A DNA stretch of 64,000 nt from Myotis daubentonii (Eukaryota > Chordata > Mammalia > Chiroptera > Vespertilionidae). Below are positions 11,900-21,704 of the stretch, one piece after another. Positions within the stretch are counted from its first letter, which is position 1. Each line of letters starts with the position of its first letter. The translations under genes were made by a program, and so were the position numbers. The notes below the pieces were generated by a model. That model was not told the origin of the DNA. It ran no database searches and saw nothing but the letters and a program-made list of their open reading frames with translations. The stretch is from positions 52,734,093 to 52,798,092 of the forward strand of contig NC_081849.1 of NCBI RefSeq assembly GCF_963259705.1, in the 5' to 3' direction.

Positions 11900-13375
11900 G
11901 AAGTCGGATTCAAACATCTGACCACTGCATTTTTATCTCATGGAGTCCTTATAAACAGCCACTAGTGAGAAGCTTTTGTCATCAGTGGATTGGTGGGCTT
12001 GGGCAGTGGGGTTGAGTCAACAGGAATGTGGATATGGGATCTGATGCTTCTTGGCTTCTTGGCAGTTTTAGTTCCTTATATGATTTGATTCCTGGTGTCT
12101 GGCATTTCCTGTCCAAGTCTTCCTGGTCTTTGTTCTCCTCTGGTGGGGAAGCTTACAAAATGGCCTTAAAAAATTATATTGCCTTTTAAGTCCTAACAAT
12201 TATTTTACCTAAACATATTCTGTAGCTTAGACTCGACAACCAACTAGCAACTTCAACATAAAGGATTAAATGGAATTAAACAAAGAAATAGGGTTCCAAT
12301 TGGCCTCATTTTCCATGGACATTTGGAGAATTTTGTTACCCTATAAAGCTTTAATTTCTTTATTGGTAAAATAATATGGTTTCAGTAAATGTTTTATAAA
12401 TCTTTTCATACTTTCAAAAGTCATGTTTGTTATGTATCAAGTGAGTAGAATCAATGTATGTCAATAGCAGTTTAATTTTAAAGACAACACAAAATGTTAC
12501 CAATAGCATATTATTTTTTGTGTTACTCAATACTCAAAGAAATGCAAATGTATTCACTAATATAGCTGAAGGGTAGTGTTTAGAAAAATTTCTAGTTAAC
12601 AGCAGGCTACTCAGCTATTCAAAACCTTTACAGTATTTCTTGTTTTCATATTTTTGTTGGATATGTAGACTGCAGCTGTGGGTATTGGAGATGTTTATGT
12701 GTTATATAAGCTTCTTTATTAAGCATTCTATCACTTCTAATATATTTCTCCATATCCCGAATATAAGCAACATAATGTCATTTGCTCTCCTGTTCTGATA
12801 ACTCCACTGAAGTAGAATATGAGGGGGGTGGGAGGGTTGGCCATGACAAATTCTTGACAGAGATTATGTTTTCCTTCATTTTTTCTTAAGTGCATACAGG
12901 AATACAGAATACAAATACAGAAGGTTGTGTTTCTTTATTTAGTTATTTAACATTTTTCTTGTCAGGCAGAAGCAACTAGTTCTGTTATCTTTGATTTCCA
13001 GAATTTTCTTATTTTCTCCTTTGCATACCAAAACATTTAAACTTGAAAATTCTCACAACTTCTGTCACCTTTCTGTTTTCCACGGTATGTGAGGAATCAC
13101 CATCACCAAGAGCGTTTCTGTGAATCTTGGAAATGTCAGTGACTGGAGACGTGTGTTCAGTGACAATGCTGGGTTCTTTCTTTCTGATGTCCCAATTATT
13201 GTGGGGCATCTTTCATATCAGCATTCTATTTTTAGCTGAAATATCATTCTTCTTTGTAGAAAACATGAAAACAAAATCATAGCCACGTAATTTTCAGTTT
13301 TCTATGTTTTTAAAAATTTTATCAATGTACCTGTTTCAAATGGTCATAGGGTGCCTGTCCTACTCTGGCCTCTTA
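11900..13375. other. Unassigned DNA
   Basis: No recognised repeat or gene. A 66-codon minus frame at 13009-13209 has no recognisable domain. Confidence 0.45.
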
Positions 13376-13379
13376 CTCT

Positions 13380-13640
13380 AAGCGTGATCGCGAGGGTCTT
13401 TTGTTGTTATCATAAGACTCACTGCTGTACTTATTAGCTTCCTGAATACAGACCCGTGTGGCTCCTTCTGATCCAGAGCTGGGGCGAAAATATGAAGAAA
13501 CTCTAAGCTTTAGACACGCCAAACCTTTGCTTCATCCACAACAGCGTTTGAGCAAGGAGCCGAGCTGCTGAAAGCATAATAAAACAGCTGTGATCAGCTC
13601 GTCATTTCAAATTCAGCTCATTAGAGAATATGAAAATTTT
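13380..13640. promoter_or_regulatory. Candidate conserved non-coding element
   Basis: A repeat-free stretch that keeps several CpGs (GTGATCGCGAGGG, GGGGCGAAAATATG, GACACGCCAAACC) in an AT-rich setting. It also has regulatory-looking blocks: GCATAATAAAACAGCTGTGATCA (a CAGCTG E-box beside a HOX-like ATAAAA) and CAGCTCATTAGAG. No coding frame is seen. This is inference only. Confidence 0.35.
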
Positions 13641-13829
13641 AACGTTATGTATTTAGTGCATCGGTATTGTAAACCTTAAAGAATAACTTAAATGTCAGGA
13701 ATTTGCATTCTGCATACATTTTTTCAATTTCCAAATACTTGAGGAACAAAGAATTGAGACACTGTCAGTGGACTGAGGAGCATCCACCAGAGAAATAAAT
13801 GTTTTTGTGAATACATGTTCACATTAGAA

Positions 13830-13985
13830 AGGGTTGTAGAAATGATTTAATCCAACATTTGCAGTTTGAGGAGGCTGAGAACATAAACATGGTAGAACTT
13901 GTCAACTGTTGCAATCACTTAATGGTAGACCAGGCTCAGGGGCCTAAGTCTTTTACTATCAGGGTAGCAATCTTTCGGTTTTCTT
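13830..13985 (-). repeat. Possible MIR-type SINE remnant
   Basis: Fragments such as GTAGAAATGATTTAATCCAAC, TTTGAGGAGGCTGAGAAC and AGACCAGGCTCAGGGGCC follow the order seen in old MIR-related repeats read in reverse. Divergence is high. Confidence 0.4.
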
Positions 13986-14369
13986 AAGTGACAGCAATAA
14001 CTAATTTACCTAAGACTAAGAGGGGGATTGTCTTTTGGTTAGTCATTTCATACCCAGTTGCAGATGGTCTTCCTTTGGCAAATTCCACCTCATAGCTCTA
14101 GTGGAGGATAAAATAACAAACAAGGCAAAAACTATGAAAAGAGAATGTTAATGCAAATACTGTGAAAAGCATTTAAAATAGTTTGTATTTTAAAAAAGTA
14201 AAATATATTTTTATTACTAAAACATACTTTGAATTATTTAGAAAGATGCCTATATTGATCAATCTTTATAATAGAAAAAAGAACTTATTAAAGCTTATTA
14301 GAAGCTAAGAACTAGTCTCTGTGTTTTATGAATCACATGACTTAATATACATAAGAACTCTTTGAAATC

Positions 14370-14500
14370 AGCACAATTATTCCCCCCCATGTTATTGATA
14401 ATGACCTTGAGGCAGAGAGTGGTTAAGCACCTTCCACAAGGACTTACAGCCATATAGTGGCAGAATCAGGCTTGGAACCCATGTCCTCTACCTACTGAGG
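14370..14500 (-). repeat. MIR SINE
   Basis: TGACCTTGAGGCAGAGAGTGG, AAGGACTTACAGCCATATAG and GTGGCAGAATCAGGCTTGGA match the MIR core in reverse complement, ending in AACCCATGTCC, the tRNA-related head. It is an ancient mammal-wide element and immobile. Confidence 0.75.
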
Positions 14501-14504
14501 CCAG

Positions 14505-15610
14505 ATGCCAAGCACTACACTATATACATTACCCCACAAGCTTAATTTTATACATAAATGCAAAGATCAGTACCAGCTTTTTTTTTTTTGAATGAAGATG
14601 AGAATACTTAGGTTTTAACTAAAGTTACCTTGGAATTTAAAAAATAGTTTGTACTGAAAGCAACAGCATGGCAAAGTCATTCCTTCCTCAATAACAGAGC
14701 TATGAGCCAGACTTCTAGTTAGTTAGCCTTTCACTTAAACACATTTTTAAAATCTAATCATCACGGCAGGATGGCAACAAACATATCATTACATGTGAAC
14801 TACAATGAGGCATATTCACTAAACGCATTGTGAAACAATTCTTGATATGTCATGAGGAGTAAACATCACTCTTTCAGCAGTGACTGTGTCCCATTAAAGA
14901 ATATCTTTCACAATACCTCACAAATTAGGTTGAATTGAGCCATCAACCTCCAAAAAGAAAATTACTTCCAGTAGTCATAGATTCTTTCTTTATAAATAAA
15001 TTTTGATTTCTCCATCAAGCCCTCACTTTCTATTTTGAGTCCCAAACACTTATCTATTTTTTTTTCCTTTTAGCATTAATGAGAGATTTCATGGCATAGG
15101 TGGCATACTCTAATCAATTTATGGTTTAGTTGGTTTCCACTATGGCAGGGCAAGAGGTCAAACTCTGTCACATTGTGAAATAGATTAAAAACTGAGCTAG
15201 CTTGATTTTCTTTCTCCCTTTGAATATGTACATGAAAAACTCAATTAAAAATTCCTGAAATCATTGTAATGCATTCACTTAAAATCAAGTAGCATCCACC
15301 ATACCAATAGTGAACATTTGTGTATCTCATGCCATGTGATGCTTTCTCCCTGTATGAAAGGTGTTCTCCAGTATCTGATGGTGAGAGAGAGCATCAGGTG
15401 CCTAAGGGCATAGTTTGATATGAAGTCATCTATGACAATAATGACTATTTCTAGGGTAACTAACATTGCAAATATCTCAGAACAATAAGACAATTGGTTT
15501 CCAATGAGAATCCAAATATCATGAAAAGTATACATGGGTGTTACTAATAGTTCAACAGGGTAAAATCATTAACAACTATATATGCCCATAACATTCCAGG
15601 CATTTTATAT
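14505..15610. other. Unassigned DNA
   Basis: No gene or repeat family is recognised. An 86-codon minus frame (15275-15535) is rich in Ile, Leu and Ser with no recognisable domain. Confidence 0.45.
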
Positions 15611-15616
15611 ACTACA

Positions 15617-16053
15617 CTAGAGGCCCCGTGCAAGATTTGTGCACCAGTGGGGTCCCTTGGCCTGGCCTGTGCCCTCTTGCATTCTGGGACCCCTCAGGGG
15701 ATGTCAGAGAGCCACTTTTGCACTGGTGAGGTCCCTTGGCCTGGCCTGTGGGGATCGGACTGAAACCAGAAGTCTGACATCCCCCAAGGGATCCTGGATT
15801 GCAAGAGGGCACAGGCCAGGCCAAGGGACCCTACTGATGCACGAATCCATGTACCAGGCCTCTAGTATGCATATAAGATCTTTGGTTAATCTCTTCTTGC
15901 CCTCCTGCCTCCCATCTTCACTCTGAGATTCATCAGTCTGTTCCATGTTTCCATGCCTGTGCATTGAGCATCTGCCCCCTGGTGGTCAGTGTATATCATA
16001 GCTACTGTTCGAATGGTCAGACACTTAGCATATTAGCCTTTTATATATATGTA
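15617..16053 (-). mobile_element. Chimeric Helitron with palindromic 3' half
   Basis: The left boundary is a minus-strand Helitron 3' terminus: CTAGAGGCCCCGTGCAAG at 15617. A second 3' terminus, plus-oriented, ends in AGGCCTCTAG at 15865, so 15617-15865 has 3' ends facing both ways, with arms of roughly 100 bp and about 80% identity by eye. Next, 15866-15960 is an L1 3' UTR scrap in reverse. Then 15961-16050 is a minus-strand Helitron 5' portion (CTGCCCCCTGGTGGTCAGTG ... CATATTAGCCTTTTATATAT). The simplest reading is one minus-strand Helitron that acquired an inverted Helitron 3' end and an L1 piece; nested insertion is the alternative. Confidence 0.65.
15866..15960 (-). mobile_element. LINE-1 3' UTR fragment inside the chimeric Helitron
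   Basis: TGCATATAAGATCTTTGGTT, CTCTGAGATTCATCAGTCTG and TTCCATGTTTCCATGCC match the reversed L1 3' UTR at about 29420-29520. The fragment starts exactly at the Helitron CTAG and ends at the next Helitron segment. Confidence 0.7.
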
Positions 16054-16502
16054 CTAGAGGTCCAGTGCACGAAATTTGTGCACTGGGGAGGGGGGTGATC
16101 CCTCAGCCTGGCCTGTGCTCTCTTGCAGTCCAGGACCCCTCAGGGGATGTCTGACTGCCAGCTTAGGCCCCGGTGGGGATTGGGCCTTAGCTGGCAGTCA
16201 TACATCCCTCTTGCAATCCGTGATCCCTCACTCCTTACTGCCCACCACCTCACATCTTACCACTCGGCTCGCTGCTCCTTAGCACTACTGTGGAGGCAGG
16301 AGAGGCTCCCACCACCACCACTGCACTCACCAGCTGTGAACCCAACTTCTGGCTGAGCGGTCACTCCCCCTGTGGGAGCGCACTGACCACTAGGGGGCAG
16401 CTCCTGCATTGAGCATCTTCCCCTGGTGGTCAGTGCACCTCATAGCGACCAGTCGTTCCAGTCGTTCTGCCGTAACGGTCGCTTAAGCTTTAATTATATA
16501 GA
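16054..16502 (-). mobile_element. Non-autonomous HeliBat-type Helitron
   Basis: The minus-strand 3' end is CTAGAGGTCCAGTGCAC with the hairpin GTGCACGAAATTTGTGCAC. The 5' end lies at 16502, the plus strand reading CTTTAATTATATAGAT. It is about 449 bp and has the usual CACTGACCACTAGGGGGCAG and CCCCTGGTGGTCAGTGCACC inverted pair. It begins directly after the chimeric Helitron on its left, making a head-to-tail tandem pair. It is non-coding. Confidence 0.85.
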
Positions 16503-16509
16503 TATAGAT

Positions 16510-16855
16510 TGTTGTATTCAAAATGCACAACTTTTCTGCAGGTTAAATGTAATTATTTCTATTTTTCAGAAGAAACTGGGTTTTCAGAAAGGCTTAGTTA
16601 AAATTGCCTCAAATTACAAAGCTCACAAGCAGCAGAACCTCATTAGCCTGTCTGGATTGGGAAAGGAAGAAAAAGAGGGTGATCTGCCATGTGTCTGTAT
16701 GTTTTGAAAACTGTTCTTTGCTAGGAAGTATCTGCAAACTAGTTTTTTCAACTTTTTGTCTTTATAGTTATTCCTCCCTGTGTCCTGTTGAAAGCATCTC
16801 TCCTTAACATGATATTAATAAAAATATTATCTTTGGTCATTTTTTTAAAAAGTTG
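16510..16855. other. Unassigned DNA
   Basis: Overlapping 93- and 67-codon plus frames have no recognisable domain. No repeat family is identified. Confidence 0.4.
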
Positions 16856-16860
16856 TATTA

Positions 16861-17200
16861 CTTTGCTTTTCCATTAAGATCTGTAATCCACCTAGAAATG
16901 ATTGTGTCTGGTTGTTTTTAAGAGTCAAATTCTATATTGTTTTCATATGGAGATCAATTGAGCTGGTGCCATTTAGCAAAACATCTCACTTTTACCTCTC
17001 CTATACAGCATCACTGTTATCATAAATCATGTGTGCATGTGTCTGTGTTTGGGCACTCCATTTTATTCCATTGGTACATTTCTGTATCCTGTGCCAGTAA
17101 CACACTGTCCTAATTATTGACTCCAAATCTTGTTATCTGATAAAAGAAGTCCTTCTACTATTTTTTTTTCTTCTCCAAGAGTTTTAATCTATTTTTTTTA
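16861..17200 (-). mobile_element. Old LINE-1 3' region, left part
   Basis: TAATCCACCTAGAAATGATT, CATATGGAGATCAATTGAGC, TTTTATTCCATTGGTACATT and GTGCCAGTAACACACTGTCC follow the order of an ancient L1 (L1M type) 3' region in reverse. The continuation, ATTATTTTGGCTATTCTTC, is found at about 18180, so a younger insertion separates the parts. Confidence 0.65.
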
Positions 17201-17202
17201 AA

Positions 17203-17240
17203 GATATAATTGGCACATTACGTTCTGTTACTTTCAGGTA
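17203..17240 (-). mobile_element. Inserted LINE-1 3' UTR, left part
   Basis: AAAGATATAATTGGCACATT and TTACTTTCAGGTA are the end of an L1M-type 3' UTR in reverse. The Helitron at 17241 interrupts it, and the rest follows at 17695. Confidence 0.6.
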
Positions 17241-17694
17241 TCCTATATAATAAAAGCCTAATATGCTAAGTGTTCAGTTGTTTGGTCATCCATTCAACCA
17301 TTCAAAGCATAATATGCTAATGATATTCTAAGGCTGCTCAACCACTCACTATGACAAGAACTGATCACTAGGGGGCAGACAGTTGACCAGTCAGCCAGTT
17401 GCTCTGATGTGCACTGACCACCAGGGGGAAGATGCTCCAACAGGTAGGTTAGTTTGCTGCTAGTGTCCAGCTGATCAGGACTGAGCGAGATGGGCCAGAC
17501 ATGCCCTGGAGCCCTCACGCGGTCCATCCCTGGCTGGCCAACCTCCCGCGTCCCTCCCTGGCCCTGATCATGTATGGCAAGGGTCCCTTGGCCTGGTCTA
17601 CTCCCTCTTGCAATCTGGGACACCTTGGAGGATGTCAGAGAGCCGGTTTTGGCCGGATCCCGCAGGCCAAGCCAAGGGACCCCATGGCCTCTAG
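17241..17694 (+). mobile_element. HeliBat-type Helitron lacking its 3' hairpin
   Basis: It starts TCCTATATAATAAAAGCC after a host A and ends CTCTAG before a host T, so the insertion site is A/T. The interior shows AGGACTGAGCGAGATGGGCC, GCCCTGGAGCCCTC and the CACTGACCACCAGGGGG block, like the 3163 copy. The 3' end reads AAGGGACCCCATGGCCTCTAG: the GTGCAC stem-loop expected between GGGACCCCA and GGGCCTCTAG is missing. Either it was lost after insertion or this copy did not need it. Confidence 0.9.
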
Positions 17695-17870
17695 TACACC
17701 ATAAAGTTAATAATTGTATACTGTATTGTGAAATAAAAACCACAATAAGTCTGGTTAATATTAAACATCATATATGGTTATATTTTTTTCTCCTGATGAG
17801 AACCTTTAAGATTTACTCTCTTAACAACTCTCACATATACAGTGCAGCATTGCTAGTCTGTTCTTGGCTT
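17695..17870 (-). mobile_element. Inserted LINE-1 3' UTR, right part
   Basis: CACAATAAGTCTGGTTAATA, TGATGAGAACCTTTAAGATT and ACTCTCTTAACAACTCTCAC continue the reversed L1M 3' UTR from 17203-17240. Confidence 0.65.
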
Positions 17871-18179
17871 GCACATTTAGGTATAAATCTTAAAATCCCT
17901 ATGTCAAGTTAAATTTTAATGTGATATTATTAAATTATAGATCAGTTTGTGGCAAGTTTGCATGCATTCAGTAGTAATTTTTCCTTTCTAGTTCTATTTC
18001 TCCCTGCATAGGCTTTCACCTGATGCCCTTTCACTTCAGCCTCAGCTTCTTTTACTATAGCTTGTAGTGGAGGTCTGTGGGAGAAAAATACCCTCAGTGT
18101 TTGGCTATCAAATATTTGTTTCAAAATAAATTTTGTGATATGATAAAATATAATCATCAAACTGACTCCCCCTCCCTCA

Positions 18180-18290
18180 AAATTATTTTGGCTATTCTTC
18201 ACTTTTTCATTTAAATTTAACAAGCTTATCAAGTTGTTTGAAGTACATCTTTTATATTTAAATCTAGGAGAAAATTTTATTGAATTTAAA
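18180..18290 (-). mobile_element. Old LINE-1 3' region, right part
   Basis: AATTATTTTGGCTATTCTTC and AACAAGCTTATCAAGTTGTT continue the old L1 from 16861-17200. The intervening 17871-18180 is not confidently assigned. Confidence 0.5.
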
Positions 18291-18294
18291 AATA

Positions 18295-18545
18295 AGTTAG
18301 TAAGAATGAATACTGTTATAGATTATTTATTCCTAGCTAATTTTAGTGGTTTTTAGTGTCTAATGTTATTGTAAAATACTGGCATATGGTAATGCAATAT
18401 ATTCTAATTAACTATATAAGTATCTATATGACTGTAATATAAACACATATATTTACATATGTATCTACATCCACACAGTGATTTCTCTACAGTGACCAAA
18501 CTTTTCATTACTCAATGTCCATTGGATCTCTTTCAACTATATTAA
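18295..18545. other. AT-rich unassigned DNA
   Basis: No recognised repeat or gene. Confidence 0.4.
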
Positions 18546-18549
18546 GACT

Positions 18550-18797
18550 TTTTGTTGTTGTTGTTAATCCTCACCTGAGGAAATTTCTTTTTTCCCCATT
18601 GACTTTTTAGAAAAATGGAAGGAAGGGAGGGAGGAGAAGAGAGAGAAACATTGATATGAGAGAGACACATCAATTGGTTGCCTCCCACACATGCTCCAAC
18701 CAGGGCCAGAGATTGATGTACCCTTGACCAGGAATAGAACCTGTGACTTTTCAGTGGGCAGACTGACGCTCTAACTACTTAACCACATTGGCCAAGG
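18550..18797 (-). mobile_element. tRNA-related bat SINE (VES-like)
   Basis: The tail end (TTGTTGTTGTTAATCCTCAC) is on the left. The tRNA-like head is on the right, where CAGGAATAGAACCTGTGAC is the B-box region in reverse, followed by CTCTAACTACTTAACCACATTGGCC. The GAGAGAAACATTGATATGAGAGAG middle is typical of the family. It belongs to the longer type with a GGTGAGGATTAA tail, as do the copies at 33.0 and 34.7 kb. Confidence 0.8.
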
Positions 18798-18879
18798 TGT
18801 GCCAGGAGTTTTTGAATTGTATTTTTTTCTTATGTTTTGATTTTTTATATGTCTTTAATCATGTGTAGACAACTCATTG

Positions 18880-18990
18880 TAGAGCTTTAAATTATGTGAA
18901 GGAAAACTGAAAGAACTAAGGAGTGCTCAGACAAAACTCACAATTATAGTGGGAGATTTTAACACCCATCTCTCAGGTGTAACCCTTCTA
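18880..18990 (+). mobile_element. LINE-1 ORF2 fragment (endonuclease region)
   Basis: AAAACTCACAATTATAGTGG followed by GAGATTTTAACACCCATCTC encodes the conserved Ile-Val-Gly-Asp-Phe-Asn-Thr type motif of the L1 endonuclease in broken form. The frame is interrupted and the fragment is about 110 bp. Confidence 0.6.
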
Positions 18991-19024
18991 TAGACCCCTC
19001 CAAAACACACATATACACAAACAG
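18986..19024. repeat. Left arm of a 38-bp inverted repeat
   Basis: TTCTATAGACCCCTCCAAAA and the following ACACACATATACACAAAC match the reverse complement of 19817-19854 with about three mismatches. The solo LTR at 19090 lies between the arms. Confidence 0.7.
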
Positions 19025-19089
19025 GTTGGTACCCTATCCTCTGAGTAACACAGATCTACTTCATCTTTACATTCTTCAGTTCAAACAAC

Positions 19090-19561
19090 TGTAGGGGCTC
19101 AGAACAAGTCTCAGTGGTATTCGGATTATTTTGAGCTAAAGGCAACCAGGACCTTGTGAGCTCAAGAGAAACTTCTGCTCACCTCCTTAATTATTCAGGA
19201 GAATTTACGTTAGGAGCCTAGCCCATGATAAACTTTAAGACAAGAAATGACTTTTTACCTGTCTATGTGATAGGGAAAACTAACAATTCCTGAAAATGTG
19301 CTGTCCCTGCAGTTATCTTCTGAAATCCTAACGTGCATTATCTCATCTCTAGCTCAGAATGTCTTATATCCCCATTTTCCCTTTCTGTGTTAGCCTCTTA
19401 TGCATGTGGGCTCTCTGACTCTCTCATGTATACAGGTTCCTGTACATAGGTATGTGTTACATTTGGTCATTTTCCCTTGCTAATCTATCTCATGTCTATT
19501 TGATTAATAGACCAGCTGAGTGAACCTTAAGGGTAGAGGAAAGTTGCTTCTTCCTCCCACA
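19090..19561 (+). mobile_element. Solo LTR of a class-I-type endogenous retrovirus
   Basis: A 472-bp segment starts TG (TGTAGGGGCTCAGAAC) and ends CA (TTCCTCCCACA). It is flanked on both sides by the 4-bp direct repeat CAAC (19086-19089 and 19562-19565), the duplication length typical of gammaretrovirus-like integrases. The same family recurs at 40163-40631, with shared blocks CTCAAGAGAAACTTCTGC, GGCTCTCTGACTCTCTCATG-like text and GTCTATTTGATTAATAGACC. No internal retroviral sequence is present, so it arose by LTR-LTR recombination. Confidence 0.85.
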
Positions 19562-19565
19562 CAAC

Positions 19566-20120
19566 AACCTATCAGCTACTCCTACTGAAACAGACATTCT
19601 CTAACCTTTGAAACAGATTGCCCTTTACCTACATCTGTTTGATTACTATTAAAGCCTAGCTGAGGTTTTAGCTCTGGACCAGTGAGCAAAATCATCTCTG
19701 TAGCTTAAAGGGCTAAGAATCAAACATTACTACATAGATTGAATATCCAGGGGAGTTGGGGTATTGATCACTCATATCCTCTTTCTAGAGTACTGAAAAA
19801 AATACCCTAAGAATGTGCTTGTGTATATGTATGTCTTGGAGGGGTCTATAGAAAGATAATAATATACAGAGTGTATTGTAACCTGGTCTCTAAGTTTTCC
19901 TGCTCTAGCCCAGTAGTGTTTAGAATTCAATTTCATCAGCAGGGATGACAATTACAATCAGGCAGGGAAAGTAAATCTTTTTATTAGTTAGAACACATAA
20001 AATGCAAAAACAATGTCTTCCCTGACAGATACAGTAACAGTTATGAAGACTGTAGAGCACTGCTGAAGTATTTATTTGACATTTATTAAAGAGAGTTTAA
20101 TGGTATGACATTTTAATCTA
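19566..20120. other. Unassigned DNA with the right inverted-repeat arm
   Basis: 19817-19854 is the reverse complement of the arm at 18986-19024. The rest is unassigned; no gene is seen. Confidence 0.5.
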
Positions 20121-21410
20121 ATTCATCAGTTTAATAGTTTTCATGAAAATGCTCCATTTATTTAGACGCTTTATGTATCTTTCCGATTCTCAGTAATCAT
20201 TTTTGTTCATTTGCTATTGAAGTAGGTTGTCTTGAGATAGTGCATTAGAATCCAAAGAATATAGCTTCCTAAAGCATTATCATTAAAAAACTATCTAGAT
20301 TAAGAAGTAGTAACTAATTATAATTTTACAGGATTATTTTTTCATTTGTCTCAATGACAGTAAATCATTAGGCCCGAGAAACCATCCAAATGAATCTATA
20401 GCTACACGCCAGAGGTCATCTTTGGAAACATAATCATACATTATTATGAAGCCCCAATTTATAATGGGTTTGCTTCTAAGAAAATCTTTAGTAGTAATCT
20501 CTTCTAATGAACATGATAAATTTGAAAATGATCAAGGGAGTTTCAGCTTCAAAGTTCTTTACCAAATCAGTAGAAAGCTTAGGATGAAATAATAAGTATA
20601 CAAATGGTGTTGTTTGCTTCCTTTAGGGTATGTATTTTGTACCTAAGATATTTCTAGTGATGATCTTACAAACTCAAGTATATAAATTTATAAATAATCA
20701 GTAAGGTCCTAGCATTATGAAGATACGGGCTCATATGAATTTTTATTTCTGCTATGTTATTACTGCCTGGATAGAGAACAGTTGAAATTGTATATCTGTG
20801 TTGCCTTTGCCCCTGAGTGCCTCAAGAATGGCCATAAAAAGAAGAGATGATTTTTAAAATATGAATTTACCTGAGATGGATATTAGATAGTAAAAGGAAC
20901 ATTTGTAGCAACAACTTTTCATAAAGTAGGTCTAGTACATTTGGCCTGAGAAAGTACTGCTCTCTAAATATCCTAGATGGATTACTTCTGAAAGAAGTTA
21001 TGTATTAGGGTCATGTGTCTTCAGAGAAGGCCCACTGGCTGGTTAGGAAGTACCACTATATGCCAGCTTGACCTCTGAGCCACTCTGTAGAAGCTTAATA
21101 TTGCCAGTACCCAGGCCTTCTTGGACTAAATTGATGATCATGGTCACTAAATTCCCTCTGTATTATCAATTAAAACACCAACTTACTCATTTGCACTAAG
21201 AAATATTGCCATCATGTAGAACAAATATCAGGTGGTCCAGTGTTACTTTCTTCTAAAGAGAAATCTGCATGTGAAGCTGGATAATCAGAACTTGAAAACA
21301 GAGCAAGAAACAAATTCTTTATAGGATCTGAATATTGAAGATCTTCATAATTTTATGTATAGATTTACATTTGTCCTCACAATGAGGATAGAAGTTTTAT
21401 TTTTTAGGTC
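20121..21410. other. Unassigned DNA
   Basis: No repeat family or gene is recognised. The 20130-20420 part is repeat-free and rich in TAAT motifs, but without further evidence I do not call an element. Confidence 0.45.
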
Positions 21411-21416
21411 GATATA

Positions 21417-21699
21417 CAGTGGGGCCTTGACTTACGAGTGTCCCAACTAACGAGTTTTTCAAGATACGAGCTGTCTCTTGGCCGATTTTTTGCTTTGAGT
21501 TGCAAGCTAAAATTCGGGTTACGAGCCAGCTTCAGATACCCCACCGCTAGTTGGCGCAGTGAACGTCACAGTGAACACCACAATATCAGCCCAGCATCAC
21601 GTGTCTCACTCTCGTTCACTTTTTGATTTGACATACGAGTAATTTGAGTTACGAGCTCCATCACGGAATGAATTAAACTCGTAAGTCAAGGCCCCACTG
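21417..21699. mobile_element. TA-flanked MITE with perfect TIRs
   Basis: A 283-bp element is bounded by TA on both sides (21415-21416 and 21700-21701). Its terminal inverted repeats are identical over 23 bp, beginning CAGTGGGGCCTTGACTTACG. Further ACGAG motifs recur inside both ends (TACGAGCTG, TTACGAGCC, TACGAGTAA, TTACGAGCTC), as subterminal transposase-binding sites often do. TA duplication and a CAGT start point to the Tc1/mariner group, perhaps pogo/Tigger-like. It has no transposase frame and so depends on a partner. Perfect TIRs suggest a fairly young insertion. Confidence 0.9.
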
Positions 21700-21704
21700 T
21701 ATAT

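Noticed and set aside
17294..17743. 149-codon minus-strand frame
   Set aside because: It lies almost wholly in the Helitron at 17241-17694, whose GC-rich interior gives long chance frames in several registers.
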